Source: Zygnema cylindricum (lineage: Eukaryota > Streptophyta > Zygnematophyceae > Zygnematales > Zygnemataceae). From it: DNA of 33,566 bases. The translations under genes and the position numbers were made by a program. A model generated the notes under the pieces. The model saw only the letters and a program-made list of their open reading frames with translations, was not told where the DNA came from and made no database searches. Positions 8,774 through 18,674 of this stretch are shown here, one piece after another. Within the stretch, counting starts at the first letter, position 1. Every line of letters begins with the position of its first letter. Location: contig JBBHKE010002926.1 in the NCBI GenBank assembly GCA_037447655.1, positions 375,509-409,074 of the forward strand, written 5' to 3'.

Positions 8774-10303
8774 TTAGCCTGTGGAGGAGCTGGTCAAAAC
8801 AGCTGAGGGCCTGGAAGAGATACGGAGGTAGCAATGGTCAGCCGGGTTGAAAGATAATGGAGAAGAAAGGCACTCCATGTGGAACCCTTGATCACCACCT
8901 TTACATGCATAAACACTTTGCAAACTGAACATCCCCTTAGTATGGCTATCCACCACATTGAGAATGTGTGGGAAGACCTCGGTGTCGACGTTATGGAGCC
9001 TTTCCGAGAAAAACGAGTCGCCATTGTCTTCTCGAAGTTTGATACTCGAAAATGCAGGGAGAGCGGAAGCCAAATATGCGAGGGTGGGCAACGGCTTGCG
9101 AGCAGAGACAAGAGGGAGGCAGATTTTGCGACCGGGAAAATTAGAGGGACGGTAGGAGAAGGTCTGATCATGCATATCTACTCCTCCACCGATTCGGAAG
9201 ATAACATCCTGTCCCACTAAGCATTCGTAGTCGTTTGATTTGGTGACCAATGCTCGGACAGAAACTTCTACGGACTCATTCTTGGTTCCGTTGTGAAACC
9301 GAAAGACAAGCGGGTCCTTAGTAATTCCAAGCACCGACTCCGTGGTACCGGCTGAAGTAAGAAGCCGAGTAGACGTGGCTTGGAGCTTGTCTGCTGTCAG
9401 ACCAAGCTTGAGCGCAAATCCGGATCCAAGGATCACGGGTTTGGCTCCAGTGTCCATGAGAGGGAGAGAAGGAGAAACACCATTAACAGAGAAGGACATT
9501 CGAGAATTGTCCAGGAAACTGATGTGAGGATCAAGGTCACGGCGCTCATCCGTGGTAACCGGCTGAATAACGGAAAGACTACGGTTCAGTTGCAACGCCC
9601 TCAAAGCGGCGGCTGCAGTGAACTCATCAACAACGGGAGAGGCTTTGGGAACCTCATTAGGAAAGGGAGAGGCCCTAGGGACTTCATCAATCATGGCAGA
9701 CAGGATGCTTAGCCGTTCTTTGACTCGATGTGCCTCATGTATAGTACTATCCAGAATGGTGAGAGCTTCAGCCACAATGGAGGAAGATGTGTCTGGTAGA
9801 GGAGAGAGAGATTCTTTCTCGAAAGAAAGTGGAATACGGGAATTCTGTAATTTACCGTCCTGATTATGATCAGGGGATCCCTTATCGAAAGTGGCTGCCC
9901 GTTGTTGGACCGTGGAATCCCGAAGGATTCGACTAACCAACGATGGCGTGTGGACGGCTGTCCTTGCCATCCCCGTGAATTGGGGTTTCATTTCGGCCAT
10001 GAAGGCAACGAATTGCTCCTTCATCATGGCGGCCATCATGACTTGTAACTCGGCCTTTTCCCTCTCTCTTCGAGAGATCTTAGGCGGAGTCGCCTCTTTC
10101 TCTGTCTCGGTAGGAGGAGTGACCGGCTTGGCAAAACGGGCGGGAATTCCACCGTTCTGAATTTGATTCTGATAGGAAAAATTAGGATCCTTAACTTGGC
10201 AACGGTGGACATAATGTCCCTTCTGGTTGCAATGGGTGCATGTGGCCGACTTATCCGGGCACATGCGGGCATCGTGCCCCGTGTTTCCACATCGGAAACA
10301 CAA
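8774..10303 (-). CDS. Retrotransposon nucleocapsid-protease region (two CCHC knuckles, DTG retropepsin)
   Basis: This is an intact frame of 509 codons, with its upstream limit set by an in-frame TGA at 10304-10306 and not by a convincing start codon. Residues 2-15 and 22-35 are two CCHC zinc knuckles (C-x2-C-x4-H-x4-C: CFRCGNTGHDARMC and CTHCNQKGHYVHRC) that bind element RNA. Residues 40-250 are a low-complexity, partly charged linker. Near residue 284 is LPLMDTGAKPVILGSGFA, the active-site Asp-Thr-Gly of a retropepsin-type protease, followed by the flap region and YECLVGQDVIF. It continues the upstream gag in the same frame. The frame ends about 150 residues past the protease without RT. That fits either a Ty3/gypsy gag-pro fragment or a non-autonomous gag-protease element. 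Confidence 0.85.
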   Translation of the reverse strand: MCFRCGNTGHDARMCPDKSATCTHCNQKGHYVHRCQVKDPNFSYQNQIQNGGIPARFAKPVTPPTETEKEATPPKISRREREKAELQVMMAAMMKEQFVAFMAEMKPQFTGMARTAVHTPSLVSRILRDSTVQQRAATFDKGSPDHNQDGKLQNSRIPLSFEKESLSPLPDTSSSIVAEALTILDSTIHEAHRVKERLSILSAMIDEVPRASPFPNEVPKASPVVDEFTAAAALRALQLNRSLSVIQPVTTDERRDLDPHISFLDNSRMSFSVNGVSPSLPLMDTGAKPVILGSGFALKLGLTADKLQATSTRLLTSAGTTESVLGITKDPLVFRFHNGTKNESVEVSVRALVTKSNDYECLVGQDVIFRIGGGVDMHDQTFSYRPSNFPGRKICLPLVSARKPLPTLAYLASALPAFSSIKLREDNGDSFFSERLHNVDTEVFPHILNVVDSHTKGMFSLQSVYACKGGDQGFHMECLSSPLSFNPADHCYLRISSRPSAVLTSSSTG

Positions 10304-10435
10304 TCAGTCTCCTGAATTAAATGGTGGATTTCCCATGGCTGGTGTCTTTGGAGGCCTATTAGAAGGCCACGGGTTCCTCGGAGGAGAAAGTCGGGAAGCG
10401 ACTTCCGAACGATCATGAGCTTCCCACCAACATGA

Positions 10436-11488
10436 TTACATCTCATATTCTACCGCATATGGAGCGGCTTCATCAAATGTAAATTTCAGACCGTAAGTCT
10501 GAGTGAGATGACTTTGTATAAAACGTTTCGATTGATCTGGAAACCGTCCAACAAATTTTTGAACAACTTCCGCATCGAATATTAGGTCCGGTAAAGCTTC
10601 TCGCAAAGTCTCCATGCGAGCACGTAAAGCAGGGGCAGTTTCTCCTAGTTTACGCGTGAAATTCATAAATTCTTTTACCTGATCGGGGTTTTGCATCCGA
10701 TACTCGGCTTCTAAGAAATCGAACATAACAGATAGTGGACCCCGCAACGGAATTATCATCCCTGGTCATGCTGGGACAGCAGCACGAGCGGCCACAGCAT
10801 ATTGGCGCGGAATTTCTGGGAGTGCGGGAATAAGGACAACACCTTGAGGATCTAAGACCTCGGGAAAAGCGGCTTGGAATGGAATATCCACTTGACCTAT
10901 GACCTCGGGTGTACCATCAAAAGGAGGGGAAAATTCTGTCATCGCGAGTATAGCATCATACTTGCGAGAATATAATATAAGGGCCAAACCTCTGAGGAAC
11001 CACCCAAGAAGAGAAAATGCCACACGAAGATCAAATCGATCTTGATATCGAAATTCCAAATCACGCATTTCGGTATCATAAAGCATACGGAAACGGGATA
11101 AAGACATGGTATCCTTCATCCCTAAAAAGCAAAATTGCATTTTCCCCATGCCCCCCTCTGAAGAGGAAGCCATGTCGTCAAAGGAAGAATGCACTAGTGG
11201 TTCCAAATTTGGACCGACCGAAAACGGAAATGATGTGAGAGGATGGAAAAAGATTTCCTCTGAAAAGTCTCTTTCGGTTCTATCTAGGGATGACCTAGAG
11301 GAAACTGAGGATAATGATGAGACTGTGGTCAATATTGACTGAACAGACGGAGATCTAGGGGCCGCAACCGAAACAGGTGCGTCTGTAGACTTGGAGAAAC
11401 TGGAAAGGTCTAACTGCGGTGGACGGAAAACTGTCCCGCCGCGGGTAGATCCGGATTGATAACGTAAGTTATCCCAATCCGTGGGCAT
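10436..11488 (-). pseudogene. Gag (matrix/capsid part) of the same - strand element, with in-frame stops
   Basis: Two blocks lie in the same frame as the downstream nucleocapsid-protease region. The first is 11488-10766, beginning with an ATG (MPTDWDNLRY) and containing a Ser-rich N-terminus and SLSRFRMLYDTEMRDLEFRY. The second is 10759-10436, with VMFDFLEAEYRMQNPDQVKE, ETAPALRARMETLREALP and VVQKFVGRFPDQSKRFIQSH, a typical gypsy capsid segment. The blocks are separated by a TGA (10766-10768) and a TAA (10436-10438). With the TGA at 10304 there are only three stops, and no frameshift, over about 905 codons. Recent inactivation or programmed stop readthrough would both look like this. Confidence 0.75.
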
Positions 11489-11629
11489 AAACGAAGAGAA
11501 AACCCTCGATTACGACTAGGAAAGAACGGAACGACCTAATCAAGATGCGTCAAATGGAAGGCCAAACCACAATAGACAAGCTAACACACAAAGTCTCTAT
11601 CAAGACCCGGTGGTCAGATCTAGCAAGAA

Positions 11630-11641
11630 GCTGTAATACCA
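11630..11641 (-). promoter_or_regulatory. Candidate conventional tRNA-Met primer-binding site for the gag-protease element
   Basis: The - strand reads TGGTATTACAGC, which matches the common plant LTR-element site TGGTATCAGAGC (complement of the 3' end of initiator tRNA-Met) at 10 of 12 bases. It lies about 140 bp upstream of the gag ATG at 11488, a sensible leader length. The bases before it do not end in CA, and no LTR pair was confirmed. Confidence 0.35.
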
Positions 11642-11680
11642 AAACCTCTACCCTGCAAACAATGGGCAAGGCCGAAAGGC

Positions 11681-11782
11681 CAGATCTATAAAAACAAACA
11701 CAGAACTATCCAGACACCTTTCGGTGCAGATCTATAAAAACAAACACTGAACTATCCAGGCACCTTTCAGTGCAGATCTACA
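11681..11782. repeat. 46-bp tandem repeat in the leader/LTR region of the gag-protease element
   Basis: The word CAGATCTATAAAAACAAACA begins a 46-bp unit at 11681 that is repeated at 11727 and begins again, truncated, at 11773. The two full units differ at only a few positions. A diverged start (AAATCTATAAAAATAAACAC) recurs near 11826. The unit contains TATAAAA on the + strand. Confidence 0.85.
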
Positions 11783-12480
11783 GCGGCACAGACAGAAAAT
11801 TGTCTAAACAGTGCCACCCACGACAAAATCTATAAAAATAAACACCAATCCAGATAATCACAGGGAAACTCAAGGCCACTCACGGCCAGATAGCATGCAA
11901 AGAAAGCAAGGAGAATGCAAATGCTCATAAAGAAAGGTTCGTAATAGAACCAATCCACATCGATCCCCTACACGAGTGTCGACAGTATATCGTAACGCTC
12001 CTGCACCCAAAAGGCATCGTAATACTTACAAACACCTTTAATACTCTGGTGAGTATTAAAAGTGAACCGGACTTGGTTGAAGCAAGTCGGATTTTGCAGA
12101 GTCCTCAGGATCGTGATCCGCCTCGGTTCCGAATAGTCGTACCCAGGACCACCACTAAACACCCAGGCAATTAGTATCCTGCTAGGGTATGCGTATCAGC
12201 GCTATGCCACGCTATACCCAACTATAAAACAATGATAATTATATGTTATAATTCGTGCAAATTTAATATATATGAATATATATTTTTACTTTGCTAGGTT
12301 TTATGAATGATTAGAATTGGCAAAGGATAAAGAAAGAGAATATAAAATCCACCACAAACCAAACATCAACTAGACAGCAAAGGAAGTTGCACTAAAGGAA
12401 AGAAAGATAATAAATATTCAGAAAAGTTCAAAATAAAACACAAAATAAGGTAAAATTGGGCAAAAAGGTTTCTCAAACCC
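11783..12480. other. Non-coding upstream region of the gag-protease element
   Basis: No gene is recognised. If the primer site at 11630-11641 is right, this would be the element's 5' LTR. The - strand frame at 11968-12162 has no recognisable product. From about 12240 the sequence becomes very AT-rich. Confidence 0.35.
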
Positions 12481-12665
12481 TAATACCACGCTGCAAAAAT
12501 CAAAAATCTGCGACCAAGGGATGGTAATATGCTGACCTAGGGTTAAGAATTCCAAAAAATAAACCCTAAATCCGCCCAAACCCTAAATCTGCGGCCAAAA
12601 CCCTAAATCTGCGGCCAAACCCTAATTCCGCAGATTAACCCTAAAAATCTGACACAAAATCAGAC
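12475..12665. repeat. Degenerate ~19-bp repeat containing CCCTAAA (telomere-like word)
   Basis: The unit CCCTAAATCTGCGGCCAAA occurs about four times between 12563 and 12637 with spacings of 17-20 bp. Related words (AAACCCTAATACC, AAAATCTGCGACC) lie from 12475 on. Each unit carries CCCTAAA, the plant telomere word. The 12-bp filler between them means this is not a true telomere array. Confidence 0.7.
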
Positions 12666-13750
12666 CTAAATCTGCAGACTAGAAAGAGAGTGGCAACAAG
12701 ATAGAAAGAAAAGATTGCAAGAAAGAAAGAAAAAGAACAAAACAAAATGTTTTTTTTTTTTTTTTTTTATAAAATAAAATTAATAAATTTATTTATTTTT
12801 ATAATATTTTCTTCAAAGGCAAAACTGAAAGCAAAAGCAATAATAAAGAGATAGTAGAATGAAGCTTGTAGAAAAATAAAGCAAAGTCAAAAGGAAAAAA
12901 CAAACTCAAAAATAGGTGGAAGAAAATCTAGAAATGAAAAAAATAGATTTTCTATTGAAAATAATTTAAGTTTTATATTTGATTTATTTTATCACACAAA
13001 ATTGAGAAGTAAAACTGAAAATGAAAGGTAAATAGGCAGGAAAATAGAATGCTAAAACAAGAATAAAAACCGTATATGAAAGGTAATATTTTTGTAATGA
13101 AATAAAATTTATATTTTTAATAATTTAATATTAAAACAAATAGACTTTTAGAAAATGTGATTTTAAAAAGTGTAGCTTTTGGAAAAGAATGCTAAGCTAG
13201 GAGGTAGCCACTAGGCTCTGTGGTCTTTATCACATTCTCTACAAAAGTTATCCCGTTACGACAGCAAAGCAAGAAATATTCCGACCGGAACAAGGGAAAA
13301 TCCAAATCCGATAAAAAATACACTCCTTTCAAGCCAACCGAAATACAAACAAGACACAAACACACAACCAAACCGTCAAGCTGCCCGAGGAAGGCACAAC
13401 AAGGTCCAGATGTGCTCCCCCACGATCTCCAATTCCACACTTCCACCAAAAGACCAAGTTTGGAGGGATATCTTCCGGACGTGGCCTTAGGCCGTGTGGA
13501 TTAAAAACGTGGGCAGAAATAAAAGGGGAAATATTCTTAACCTATCTAGCCTCTACAGCTAGCAAGCAAGGAAAAGAAAGACACGTGGGCAATCCGTGAG
13601 AGAGAGAGCAAGAGAAAAGCTCCGCTGCCAAGGGAAAATTCTTGTCCAAAAGCTAAATTCTCTAAGTCTGAGAATTAGGCTAAGTAAGAGCTACGCTAGG
13701 CCTAAGCAAAATTAGCCTACCTCTAGTCTACTTTACATGCATGAAACTAC
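12666..13750. other. AT-rich non-coding stretch with poly-T
   Basis: This contains A-rich simple sequence (GAAAGAAAGAAA near 12718), a poly-T run of about 20 (12749-12768), and long A/T-dominated sequence to about 13200. The overlapping frames at 13192-13504 on both strands are not recognised. A gene cannot be supported here. Confidence 0.5.
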
Positions 13751-13904
13751 TTTAGATTTTGGCCAATAGGCGGCCAACATCGTCTGCCGTACGTCTGACA
13801 AAATCCACTGTCCGAGGGTAAAAACCCTCCCTAACTACATGTGCGCGCGAACCTACATGGGTTCGCGACTTAAATAAATAGATAGTGTATCGAAGTGTCG
13901 CCCG

Positions 13905-14117
13905 GAAATCGCGATGCGCCTCCAAACGATACTCCGCGTACATACTTCGAAATCGCGTGCATACGCACGAATCGAAGCATACCGCACGAAATAAAAGGTC
14001 TAGCACGAAATACTCGAAATCGCGTCACGTCGCCCAAACGATGTTTCGCATCCAACTTTGAAAATCGTGTACCTACGCACGAAGTAAAACATATCGCACG
14101 AAATCAGTACCTTTCAA
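13905..14117. repeat. Diverged ~112-bp tandem duplication rich in CGCACGAA words
   Basis: The segment from CCAAACGATACTCCGCGTAC through ACCGCACGAAATAAAAGG is repeated about 112 bp later as CCAAACGATGTTTCGCATCC ... ATCGCACGAAATCAG. Both contain AATCGTGT/AATCGCGT and TACGCACGAA. It sits directly beside the 20-bp minisatellite. Confidence 0.65.
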
Positions 14118-14164
14118 CGAAAAACCGAAAATATGAATCGGAATTAAATAGCACGTGCGAACGA

Positions 14165-14410
14165 AAATGGAGGCGCGTGCCAAAACCGTGCCTGCGTACA
14201 TAAAACCGCGCGTGCATGCATAAAATCGCAAGCGCATGCCTTAAACTGCGTGTGGATACAAAATACCGCGCGTGCGTGCAGAATACCGCGCGTGCGTGAG
14301 AAATACTGCGCGTGCGTGAGAAATGTTGCGCGTGCGTGAGAAATACCGCGCGTGCGTGCGAAATACCGCGCCTGCGTGCATGAAAACGTGCGCGCGAGCC
14401 GCCGACACGA
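14165..14410. repeat. GC-rich 20-bp minisatellite abutting truncated Copia-H
   Basis: About eleven degenerate copies of a unit close to AAATACCGCGCGTGCGTGAG are present. The central copies (14263-14370) are nearly perfect and the outer ones degenerate. The array replaces the expected end of the Copia-H RNase H coding sequence and its 3' LTR. Because the 20-bp unit is not a multiple of three, the - strand reading frame through it (RTRSISHARAV...) is not a protein repeat. Confidence 0.9.
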
Positions 14411-14417
14411 TGCGGCA

Positions 14418-14990
14418 TGACAATTTTATTCTCAACTTTTTCTCTTACAAAACTTAATCTTATGTCTATATGTTTAGCCTTAAAATGATGTTTTGGATTA
14501 GCTGCAATTGCAATGGCAACTTGATTATCACAAAACACTTCATACACTCCCTCCTTCATATACCCCAGTTCTTGCGTCAAGTACTTGACCCACATCAACT
14601 ATTTCACAGCAGAGCAAGAGGCCATGTACTCAGCCTCTATAGTAGACTGAGCAACCACCTTTTGTTGCTTACTGCTCCAACAGCAAGCCCCTTCCCCAAC
14701 ATACAACATATACCCAGAAGTGCATCTTCTCATAGGTGCATCCCCATAACTGGCATCACTCCAAGTAGTGATATTACCGTGCTCCCCTCCCAAATGCAAC
14801 CATAACTCTATAGTTCCCACCAGATATCTCATGACTCTTTTGGCTGCCTTCAGTCTCTCTTCGTAGGATCATTAAGACTCCTATTGAGTACTCCAACTGC
14901 TGCCGCTATGTCTGGCCTGGTACAATTCATGAAATAGATTAAACTTCCTACAACCTGTCTATAATGGATAGACTTCATAAACTCTCTCTC
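14418..14990 (-). pseudogene. Copia-H RNase H, truncated
   Basis: The - strand reads RYLVGTIELWLHLG, TTWSDASYGDAPMRRCTSGY, QSTIEAEYMASCSAVK, then after one TAG stop LMWVKYLTQELGYMKEGVYE, VFCDNQVAIAIAANPKHHFK and KHIDIRLSFVREKVENKIV. These carry the copia RNase H motifs (WSDA.YG, EAEY, CDNQ.A, KHIDI). The reading is cut off right after VENKIV at 14418. The final LADILTK-type end of the family is absent. It was the RNA-degrading domain of the polyprotein. Confidence 0.9.
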
Positions 14991-16010
14991 CTATGGTCTC
15001 ATCTGATCATCTAAGATCATCACTCCTCCTTCTACACTCCCATCACTTACTTTTTTCAAGTCCATGGGAGTGGTACAACTGCTAGCATTTTCCATTTGAA
15101 ATTTCTCAAGTATATTACCTATTGCTTCTTTTTGAGTAAGTATGATAATCTTCTTCCCCCTATCCCTTTCCATTTGGATCCCCAAAATATATCTTGCCTC
15201 CCCTAAATCCTTCATATCAAATCTGCTTCTAAGATCTTTCTTCAACTTATCGATTTTTTCCAAAGATTTACTCAATACAAACAGATCATCCACATAAATT
15301 GCAATAAAAATGACACCATTCTCATCTTCAAACATATAGATAGAATGGTCCTAGCTGATCCGGATATATTCCAGACCTGTGAGAAACTCATCTAGTGTCT
15401 TATTCCACTGTCGGGGAGTTTGCTTCAGTCCATATAAGGACTTTATGAGCCTGCATACTTTGCTCTCTTCTCCTTCTTCCACGAACCCCTCGAGTTGCCT
15501 CATGAAAATCTCTTCCTCTAACTCAGCGTTAAGAAAAGTAGTCTTAATGTCCATCTGGTGTATTTCCATGTCTTCCGCTGCTGCCTGACACAAAAGAATT
15601 CTTACTGATGGGAATCGAACAACTGGAGCAAAGGTCTCCTCATAGTCAATCCCCTCTTTTTGGGTGAACCTTTTCGCTACCAATCGAGCCTTATATCTCT
15701 CAATGGTATTATCTGGGTTCAGTTTTAATTTAAATACCCATTTACATCTAATAGGTTTTCTGTTTGGAGGACAATCCGCTAGTTCCCAAGTGTTTGCTTC
15801 CATGATAGAGACCATCTCATCATTTATGGCTGTAATCCATCTTTCTCTTTCTCGACTATTTACTGCTTCTGAGTAAGACTTAGGCTCATCTGGGTGAGAC
15901 AGCTTAGTTACCTTATGAGCGGCATGTTTTTCTTGTATCCTTTTGCTGCTCCTTCTTCCTCCCTCAAACTCTGAAGCTGGAATGGATGGTAGTCTTGGAT
16001 TTCTCCTCAC
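14991..16010 (-). pseudogene. Copia-H reverse transcriptase, nearly intact
   Basis: Two blocks in one frame, separated by a single stop (15351-15353) and a short gap, carry the copia RT. Block 16010-15351 has the integrase-RT linker, then ANTWELADCPPNRKPIRCKW, YKARLVAKRFTQKEGIDYEE, MDIKTTFLNAELEEEIFM and SLYGLKQTPRQW. Block 15335-14991 has the catalytic IAIYVDDLFVLSKS, FDMKDLGEARYILGIQ and LTQKEAIGNILEKFQM. The YVDD active site is intact. The DVKTAFL-type motif reads DIKTTFL, with its Asp kept. Confidence 0.9.
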
Positions 16011-16114
16011 TGTCTATCTGCTCCCCTGTCCATGGGAGCCGTTTTTGGTCCCATGTCTTCTATGTCTTCGAAGTCCATATGTGTATGTGAGATTTCTGGT
16101 GAGTCTCTTGTATC

Positions 16115-16788
16115 TCAGATCTCCTCTGAATCTGCAATCACGGTTTCACTTATGTCTCTTTCGGGAACAATTGAGTTCTCCTCACTTTCAGACTCAAATC
16201 TGACTCTTATCTTCTTGGTATATTTGAAGGGGTCAAATGACTTCCCTTCATCCATGACAACTAATTGTTTGACCAGAATGATATCTTTCTCTGCTAAGTC
16301 ATAGACTCTATATCCCTTAACATCCTCATCATATCCCACAAAGTATCCAGGCTTTCCCTTAGCATCTAATTTCCAGTTTTTCCTATCCCTGTCAAGACTC
16401 TATACTTGGCTACCGAATACTTTAAGGTATGAGATATCTCTTTTCCTTTCAACCCATCTCTCATAAGGTGTCGGTCCCTTTACAGCTGAGGTAAGGACTC
16501 TATTCTTAATGTAGTTGGCACAGTTCATTTCTTTTGCCCAAAATCTCTTTCCTATTTTCTTGTCGGAAAACATACTATGTACACTATCTTCTAGTGTTCG
16601 ATTCAATTTCTCAGCTACCCCATTTTGTTCCAGGTTATATGGTACAGTTTTTTGGTGCTGCACTCCCTCATCTCTCAGATATTCCTTAAACTGGTTTGAG
16701 GTATATTCCCCCCCATTATCACTCCTTATCCTCTTAATGGGGGTTTCATGCAACTTCTCACTCCAGGCTTTATATTATTCGAAGTAAG
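16115..16788 (-). pseudogene. Copia-H integrase, downstream half
   Basis: This begins exactly at the Copia-N target site. The sequence reads KAWSEKLHETPIKRIRSDNG (second catalytic Asp in RSDNGGEY), then LEQNGVAEKLNRTLED (catalytic Glu), WAKEMNCANYIKNRV and PYERWVERKRDISYLKVFGS. A second block (16339-16115) reads GYDEDVKGYRVYDLAEKDII, the copia integrase C-terminal region. Two stops near the left junction (FE*YKAW) and a frame change near 16390 show that it is inactive. Confidence 0.9.
16784..16788. repeat. Target-site duplication of Copia-N (left copy)
   Basis: GTAAG here and at 23044-23048 flanks the nested element, whose ends are TG...CA on either strand. A 5-bp duplication is usual for copia integration. 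Removing the element with one copy rejoins the Copia-H integrase frame. Confidence 0.93.
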
Positions 16789-17809
16789 TGTTGATTTGAG
16801 GCAGCTGGTGCCACTGAAGAAGATGAAGAAGCACCGGCAGTTGCCATGATAATCAATTGTGCAAAGAGGAAACTCTCACAAAATCCCACAAACAACAAAA
16901 TTCACAATGAAGCCCCAAGCAAACCAGAAACACCCTAGGTCTGCAAATTTGCCACAATATAAAATATACACTAAAGAAACCACATGCAAATTTTCACAAA
17001 GTTCTGCCAAAAGATCACAATGATCTTATAATTCAAACACACCCAAAAACTGCTTCGCAATTTTTCCTACACAACAATCCTACTTTTTCTAAAGTAATCT
17101 AAGTCCTATATATATATATATACAAGTGAGCCTACGGTTGATCACAATGTACTACAACTAGCGTGGTCAGTTGGTACACTACTCTTCATTAACAAAATCC
17201 CACCGTCGAATGCACATAATTATTTCCACCAATCACACTGCAGCTAGAAATGAAATAGTACGCGGTTAAAGTTCGTCCGCTGAAATGACGGTATAGTCAA
17301 TACTTCTCTTTCAAAAATGACGGCGGACTCCGTCCGCTTTCCACGTATTATTTTATCACCGAAGATGAACCTCCACGTGTAACTTTGGTCCTCAAATGTA
17401 ACCATACCTTTTCTTCTAGAACAACCAAACTTGACTTTCTAACGGACCGACACGTGTGCCTAGAGTGCACCAAATTTGTGTACTCCCTTTCGAGTTTACA
17501 TACTCACTAAATCATGTCCTCGTTAATTTATCTTCACACAAACTGACTTATATTCAGAACACCTTTCTTGCGCAGACTGCTATAGCTTCTATGACTCTGC
17601 TACGACTGCTATGACTGCTAAGACTGCTATGATCTGTCAGCGCAGCTGTGATATTAGAGCAGCGCAGCTGCGATGTCAGATCAAAAGCAACATAGCAACA
17701 TAGCAACAAGTGTAGAGTGCTCAAGAATTCTAGCTGCGATGTCAGACTTAGCGCAGCATGGAAGCATAGCAGCAAGATATAGAGAGAACTCAAGGTTTCC
17801 AAAACAACA
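16789..17809 (-). repeat. Copia-N 3' LTR (1021 bp)
   Basis: In element orientation it starts TGTTGTTTTGGAAACC after the purine tract at 17810-17824 and ends CAAATCAACA before the target duplication. A (TA)n run at 17107-17122 may serve as TATA region. A cluster of GACTGCTA/GCAGCTGCGA words lies at 17575-17780. The ATG of gag (16845-16847) and its next residues are included in the LTR. Confidence 0.92.
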
Positions 17810-17832
17810 CTCCCCTAAACCTTTAGACTCTC

Positions 17833-18634
17833 TCAGCCACTGAGTCCACATTCCTCTCTACAAAACTTTAACTTAGGTGCAGCTAAAGACTTAGTCATCA
17901 TATCTGCTACCATCTTCTCATCCGGAAGATAACTTAGCTTTAAATTCTGTTCATCACCTTCTCTCTTACAAAATGCAGCTTAATGTCAATGTGTTTGCTT
18001 TTGAAGTGATGACTCGGGTTGGATGCAATCCCAATAGCTGCTTGGTTGTCACATCACACTATTTGAGGTCCGGATTGCATAAAATGAAGTTCTTGAAGGA
18101 GCGACTTCACCCATAGTAACTCCTTGACAGCTGAGCTTGCTGCCATATATTCAGCCTCCATTGTAGACTGAGTTGTTACCTTTTGAAGCTTGCTGCTCGA
18201 GCAGCATGTTCCAGTTCCAATCTTCAAAATGAATCCAGTGGTGGAACGGCGGCTTGGCATGTCTCCATAGCTTGCATGGCTCCATGTCTGGATTTTGACT
18301 TCATCTCCACCGAGAGCAAGTCTAAGATCCGTGTTCCTGCAAGGTACCGAAGAACCCTCTTTGCGGCCTCCCAATCTGTTTTTCTTGGATTCTGGAAACT
18401 TCGACTCAAAGCGCCAATTGCTGCCGCAATATCCGGCCTTCTGCAGTTTATGAAGTAAATTAGGCTACCAACAATCTGTCGGTATGGAATGGTGGCCATA
18501 AAATCAGCCTCCCCTGACTCCAAGGTATCGTCAAAAATGATTCCTCCATCGGTCTCCATGCCTTCCACTTTCTGCTTAAATTCCATGGGAGTGGCACTTC
18601 CGTTTGCCTCTGCCATGCCAAACTTTTCAAGCAC
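17833..18634 (-). pseudogene. Copia-N RT thumb/connection and RNase H
   Basis: The sequence reads LEKFGMAEANGSATPMEF, YRQIVGSLIYFINCRRPDIA and WEAAKRVLRYLAGTRI. After a frame change it reads TWSHASYGDMPSRRSTTGFI (RNase H with the first motif WSHAS in place of the usual WSDAS, so a catalytic Asp is lost), STMEAEYMAASSAVKELLWV, one TGA stop, CDNQAAIGIASNPSHHFKSK, KHIDIKLHFVREG and MVADMMTKSL. The frame ends with a TGA near 17833, about 10 bp before the polypurine tract. Confidence 0.88.
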
Positions 18635-18674
18635 ATTTCCTATCGCTTCACGCTGCGTTAGATGGATTGTTCTC

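Noticed and set aside
8879-10418. Several + strand open frames of 60-113 codons
   Set aside because: They are antisense shadows of the - strand gag-protease frame and show no domain.
12540-12660. Interstitial telomere array
   Set aside because: CCCTAAA words are separated by about 12 bp of other sequence, so it is not head-to-tail telomere repeat.
13192-13504. Overlapping 85- and 94-codon frames on both strands
   Set aside because: Neither shows a recognisable motif, and both lie in repeat-flanked DNA. There is not enough to call a gene.
14104-14417. Arg/His/Ala-rich open frame (SHARAV-type repeats) fused to Copia-H RNase H
   Set aside because: It is a 20-bp minisatellite read in one frame. 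The unit is not a multiple of three, and the family homology ends at 14418.
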